Of a stretch of 8,429 bases of DNA, positions 6,668 through 8,429 are shown one piece after another. A program made the position numbers and the translations under genes. Origin of the DNA: Providencia sneebia DSM 19967. Lineage in GTDB: Bacteria > Pseudomonadota > Gammaproteobacteria > Enterobacterales > Enterobacteriaceae. The number at the start of each line of letters is the position of its first letter. Positions within the stretch are counted from its first letter, which is position 1. The notes under the pieces were generated by a model. The model saw only the letters and a program-made list of their open reading frames with translations, searched no databases and was not told the origin of the DNA. The DNA lies in assembly GCF_000314895.2 (NCBI RefSeq), contig NZ_CM001773.1:484866-493294 (forward strand), in the 5' to 3' direction.

Positions 6668-7351
6668 ATGAAAAATCATCTTCAAGTTTATATTGGTGAA
6701 GTTCAAGCGACACAAGCCTGTGGAAATAGTGCTATTTATAAGCGCCAAGTTGATGGGTTGTTGTCATTAGAGCAGCTCGGCCTAGTCGGAGATGAACAAG
6801 CGGAAAAACGGTTCCACGGTGGGCCTGATCGCGCATTGTGTCACTATCCAGCGGAGCATTATCAATTTTGGATCAATGCTTATCCTGAATTAGAATCACT
6901 ATTTACACCGCCTGCTTTTGGCGAAAATATTTCAACCCTAGGAATGACGGAAGATAACGTTTTCATTGGTGATATCTATGCATGGGGGGATGCCCGCATT
7001 CAGGTAACACAACCTCGTTCCCCCTGCTATAAACTTAATGGGTTAACAGGAATTGAAAATTTTTCTCAAGTGATGCAAGAGAATGGTCGTTGTGGTTGGT
7101 TGTATCGCGTAATAAAAACAGGCTCTGTGAGCGCACAGATGCCAATTAAACTATTAAGTCGTAATAGTGATGTGTCAGTTCAAGAGGCCATTATGATTGC
7201 GTTTCATGCACCTTTTGATGAAGAACTATATCAGCGATTATTAGCTGCGGCAGGGTTGTCAGCAAGTTGGAGCTTAACGATGCAAAATAGGCTCGAGTTT
7301 CATCGGATTGAAGATTTTAGCCACCGTTTATTTGGTAAACGTACGGCATAA
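6668..7351 (+). CDS. yiiM: MOSC-domain protein YiiM, N-hydroxylated base analogue resistance
   Basis: YiiM belongs to the MOSC family that binds molybdenum cofactor. In E. coli, YiiM and YcbX contribute to resistance to 6-N-hydroxylaminopurine and related bases, probably by reducing them. The 227 residues compare with 224 in E. coli. GDEQAEKRFHGGPDRALCHY (41-60) and AFGENIST (83-90) are core MOSC motifs. QPRSPCYKL (115-123) carries the conserved cysteine C120, the likely cofactor ligand. The C-terminal part (about 170-227, APFDEELYQRLLAAAGLSASW and IEDFSHRLFGK) is the helical extension typical of YiiM. GAAGG ten bases before the ATG at 6668 supports the start. The protein starts a few residues differently from E. 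coli but the body aligns well. It is transcribed alone and converges on trpS. Confidence 0.95.
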   Translation: MKNHLQVYIGEVQATQACGNSAIYKRQVDGLLSLEQLGLVGDEQAEKRFHGGPDRALCHYPAEHYQFWINAYPELESLFTPPAFGENISTLGMTEDNVFIGDIYAWGDARIQVTQPRSPCYKLNGLTGIENFSQVMQENGRCGWLYRVIKTGSVSAQMPIKLLSRNSDVSVQEAIMIAFHAPFDEELYQRLLAAAGLSASWSLTMQNRLEFHRIEDFSHRLFGKRTA

Positions 7352-7391
7352 GAAAAGTTGATAGATAGAGAAAAACGAGGTTGAAGATTGG

Positions 7392-7418
7392 AAAGCAGAG
7401 GTGTTTAACCTCTGCTTT
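7392..7418. terminator. Bidirectional terminator between yiiM and trpS
   Basis: AAAGCAGAGGT (7392-7402) and ACCTCTGCTTT (7408-7418) form a perfect 11-bp stem with a 5-base loop, GTTTA, in the 75-bp space between the two convergent stop codons. Both strands leave the stem through a short TTT, so it can serve both genes. Confidence 0.85.
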
Positions 7419-7426
7419 AGTCTTGA

Positions 7427-8429
7427 TTATGGGCGTTTTACAAAGCCAATTGCATCATAAACTTTATCTAAGGTGACTTGCGCTCTCGCAGACGCTCTTT
7501 GTGCCCCTTCACTCATGATTTTATTCAATAATGCTTCATTATCACGGAAGTGGTGATAGCGCTCCTGTAATGTGGTTAGCATGTCAGAAACGGCATCGGC
7601 AACAGCACCTTTTAGGTGACCGTACATCTGCCCTTCAAATTGCGCTTCAAGTTCAGAAATACTTTTACCTGTTACGCCTGATAGAATATCAAGTAAGTTT
7701 GATACACCGGGTTTATTTTCAATGTCATAAATAACACGAGGCGGCTCTTCTGAGTCAGTCATTGCGCGTTTAATTTTTTTCGCAGCACCTTTTGGATCTT
7801 CTAACAGCGCTATGAGGTTATTGCGATTTTCATCTGATTTAGACATTTTCTTGGTCGGGTCTTGAAGCGCCATAACACGCGCACCACCGCCAGTAGGAAT
7901 GAATGGATCAGGAACAGTGAAAATATCACCATATAGCGTATTAAAGCGCTGAGCAACATCACGGCTTAATTCGAGATGCTGCTTTTGGTCAATACCAACA
8001 GGTACTTTATTAGTTTGATATAGCAGAATATCGGCAACCATTAAAACGGGGTAATCAAACAAGCCAGCATTAATGTTTTCAGAATGGCGTGCTGATTTAT
8101 CTTTAAATTGAGTCATACGACTCAATTCGCCAAAATAGGTGTAACAGTTTAATACCCAGCTCAATTGCGCATGTTGTGGAACATGTGATTGTACAAAAAT
8201 GGTGCTTTTCTCGTGATCAATACCGCAAGCAAGGTACAGGGCGAGTGTATCTAGTGTTCTTTTATGTAACTCAACCGGATCTTGGCGCACGGTAATTGCA
8301 TGTTGGTCAACGATACAATAGATGCAATCATAATCATCTTGCATCTGTACCCACTGACGTAGCGCACCCATATAGTTACCGATGGTTAATTCACCGGAAG
8401 GCTGTGCGCCGCTGAATACGATAGGTTTT
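7427..8429 (-). CDS. trpS: Tryptophanyl-tRNA synthetase, start beyond the window edge
   Basis: TrpS, a class I synthetase, joins tryptophan to tRNA-Trp using ATP. The gene does not begin at the ATG at 8371: the frame continues without a stop to the window edge and reads [19 protein letters not shown] before that Met, as in E. coli. With E. coli's MT added, the protein would be 335 residues (E. coli 334), so only about two codons and the start are missing. TIGN at 17-20 is the HIGH-type signature and KMSKS is at about 196-200, both needed for ATP binding. [13 protein letters not shown] (about 147-159) lies in the Trp/adenylate pocket region. In E. coli it ends the dam-rpe-gph-trpS run; those genes would lie to the right here, which is not visible. 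Confidence 0.97.
   Translation of the reverse strand, partial: KPIVFSGAQPSGELTIGNYMGALRQWVQMQDDYDCIYCIVDQHAITVRQDPVELHKRTLDTLALYLACGIDHEKSTIFVQSHVPQHAQLSWVLNCYTYFGELSRMTQFKDKSARHSENINAGLFDYPVLMVADILLYQTNKVPVGIDQKQHLELSRDVAQRFNTLYGDIFTVPDPFIPTGGGARVMALQDPTKKMSKSDENRNNLIALLEDPKGAAKKIKRAMTDSEEPPRVIYDIENKPGVSNLLDILSGVTGKSISELEAQFEGQMYGHLKGAVADAVSDMLTTLQERYHHFRDNEALLNKIMSEGAQRASARAQVTLDKVYDAIGFVKRP

Noticed and set aside
7427..8371. trpS as a complete 314-aa gene starting at 8371
   Set aside because: The frame continues to the window edge and encodes the conserved N-terminus with the TIGN motif, so 8371 is an internal Met.

Overview
The window looks like chromosomal DNA of a low-GC enterobacterium. 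The acs-yjcH-actP acetate operon, sodA, yiiM and trpS all read as full-length or near-full-length enterobacterial proteins that align closely with their E. coli/Salmonella counterparts from memory. Together with the AT-rich base composition this suggests the Morganellaceae, perhaps Providencia. The genus is an inference.

Layout. Positions 1-689 hold no convincing gene. A truncated terminator and a roughly 47% GC stretch with a bulged hairpin (1-120) give way to about 20% GC DNA (241-660) carrying several inverted repeats. A small two-helix membrane protein of unknown function follows (690-1100, + strand), closed by a clear terminator. A second, bidirectional terminator separates it from the minus-strand operon acs (5282-3327), yjcH (3258-2947) and actP (2950-1301). 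A 412-bp divergent intergenic region then leads to sodA on the + strand (5695-6321), with a good Fur box over its promoter. After a 346-bp gap comes yiiM (6668-7351, + strand), convergent with trpS (minus strand), which runs off the right edge. A hairpin terminator lies between these last two.

How the genes work together. ActP imports acetate and Acs converts it to acetyl-CoA, with the small membrane protein YjcH between them. The upstream region has CRP-like sites at spacings close to those known for E. coli acsP2, which fits catabolite control. SodA removes superoxide in the cytoplasm and appears to be iron-regulated through Fur. YiiM is a MOSC-domain protein linked to detoxification of N-hydroxylated bases. 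TrpS charges tRNA-Trp. Apart from the operon, these are separate housekeeping units in a gene order unlike E. coli.

No defence system, CRISPR array, tRNA, rRNA or intact mobile element was seen. The least explained parts are the 136-residue membrane protein with its AT-rich, palindrome-laden upstream DNA, and the repeats in the acs-sodA intergenic region.
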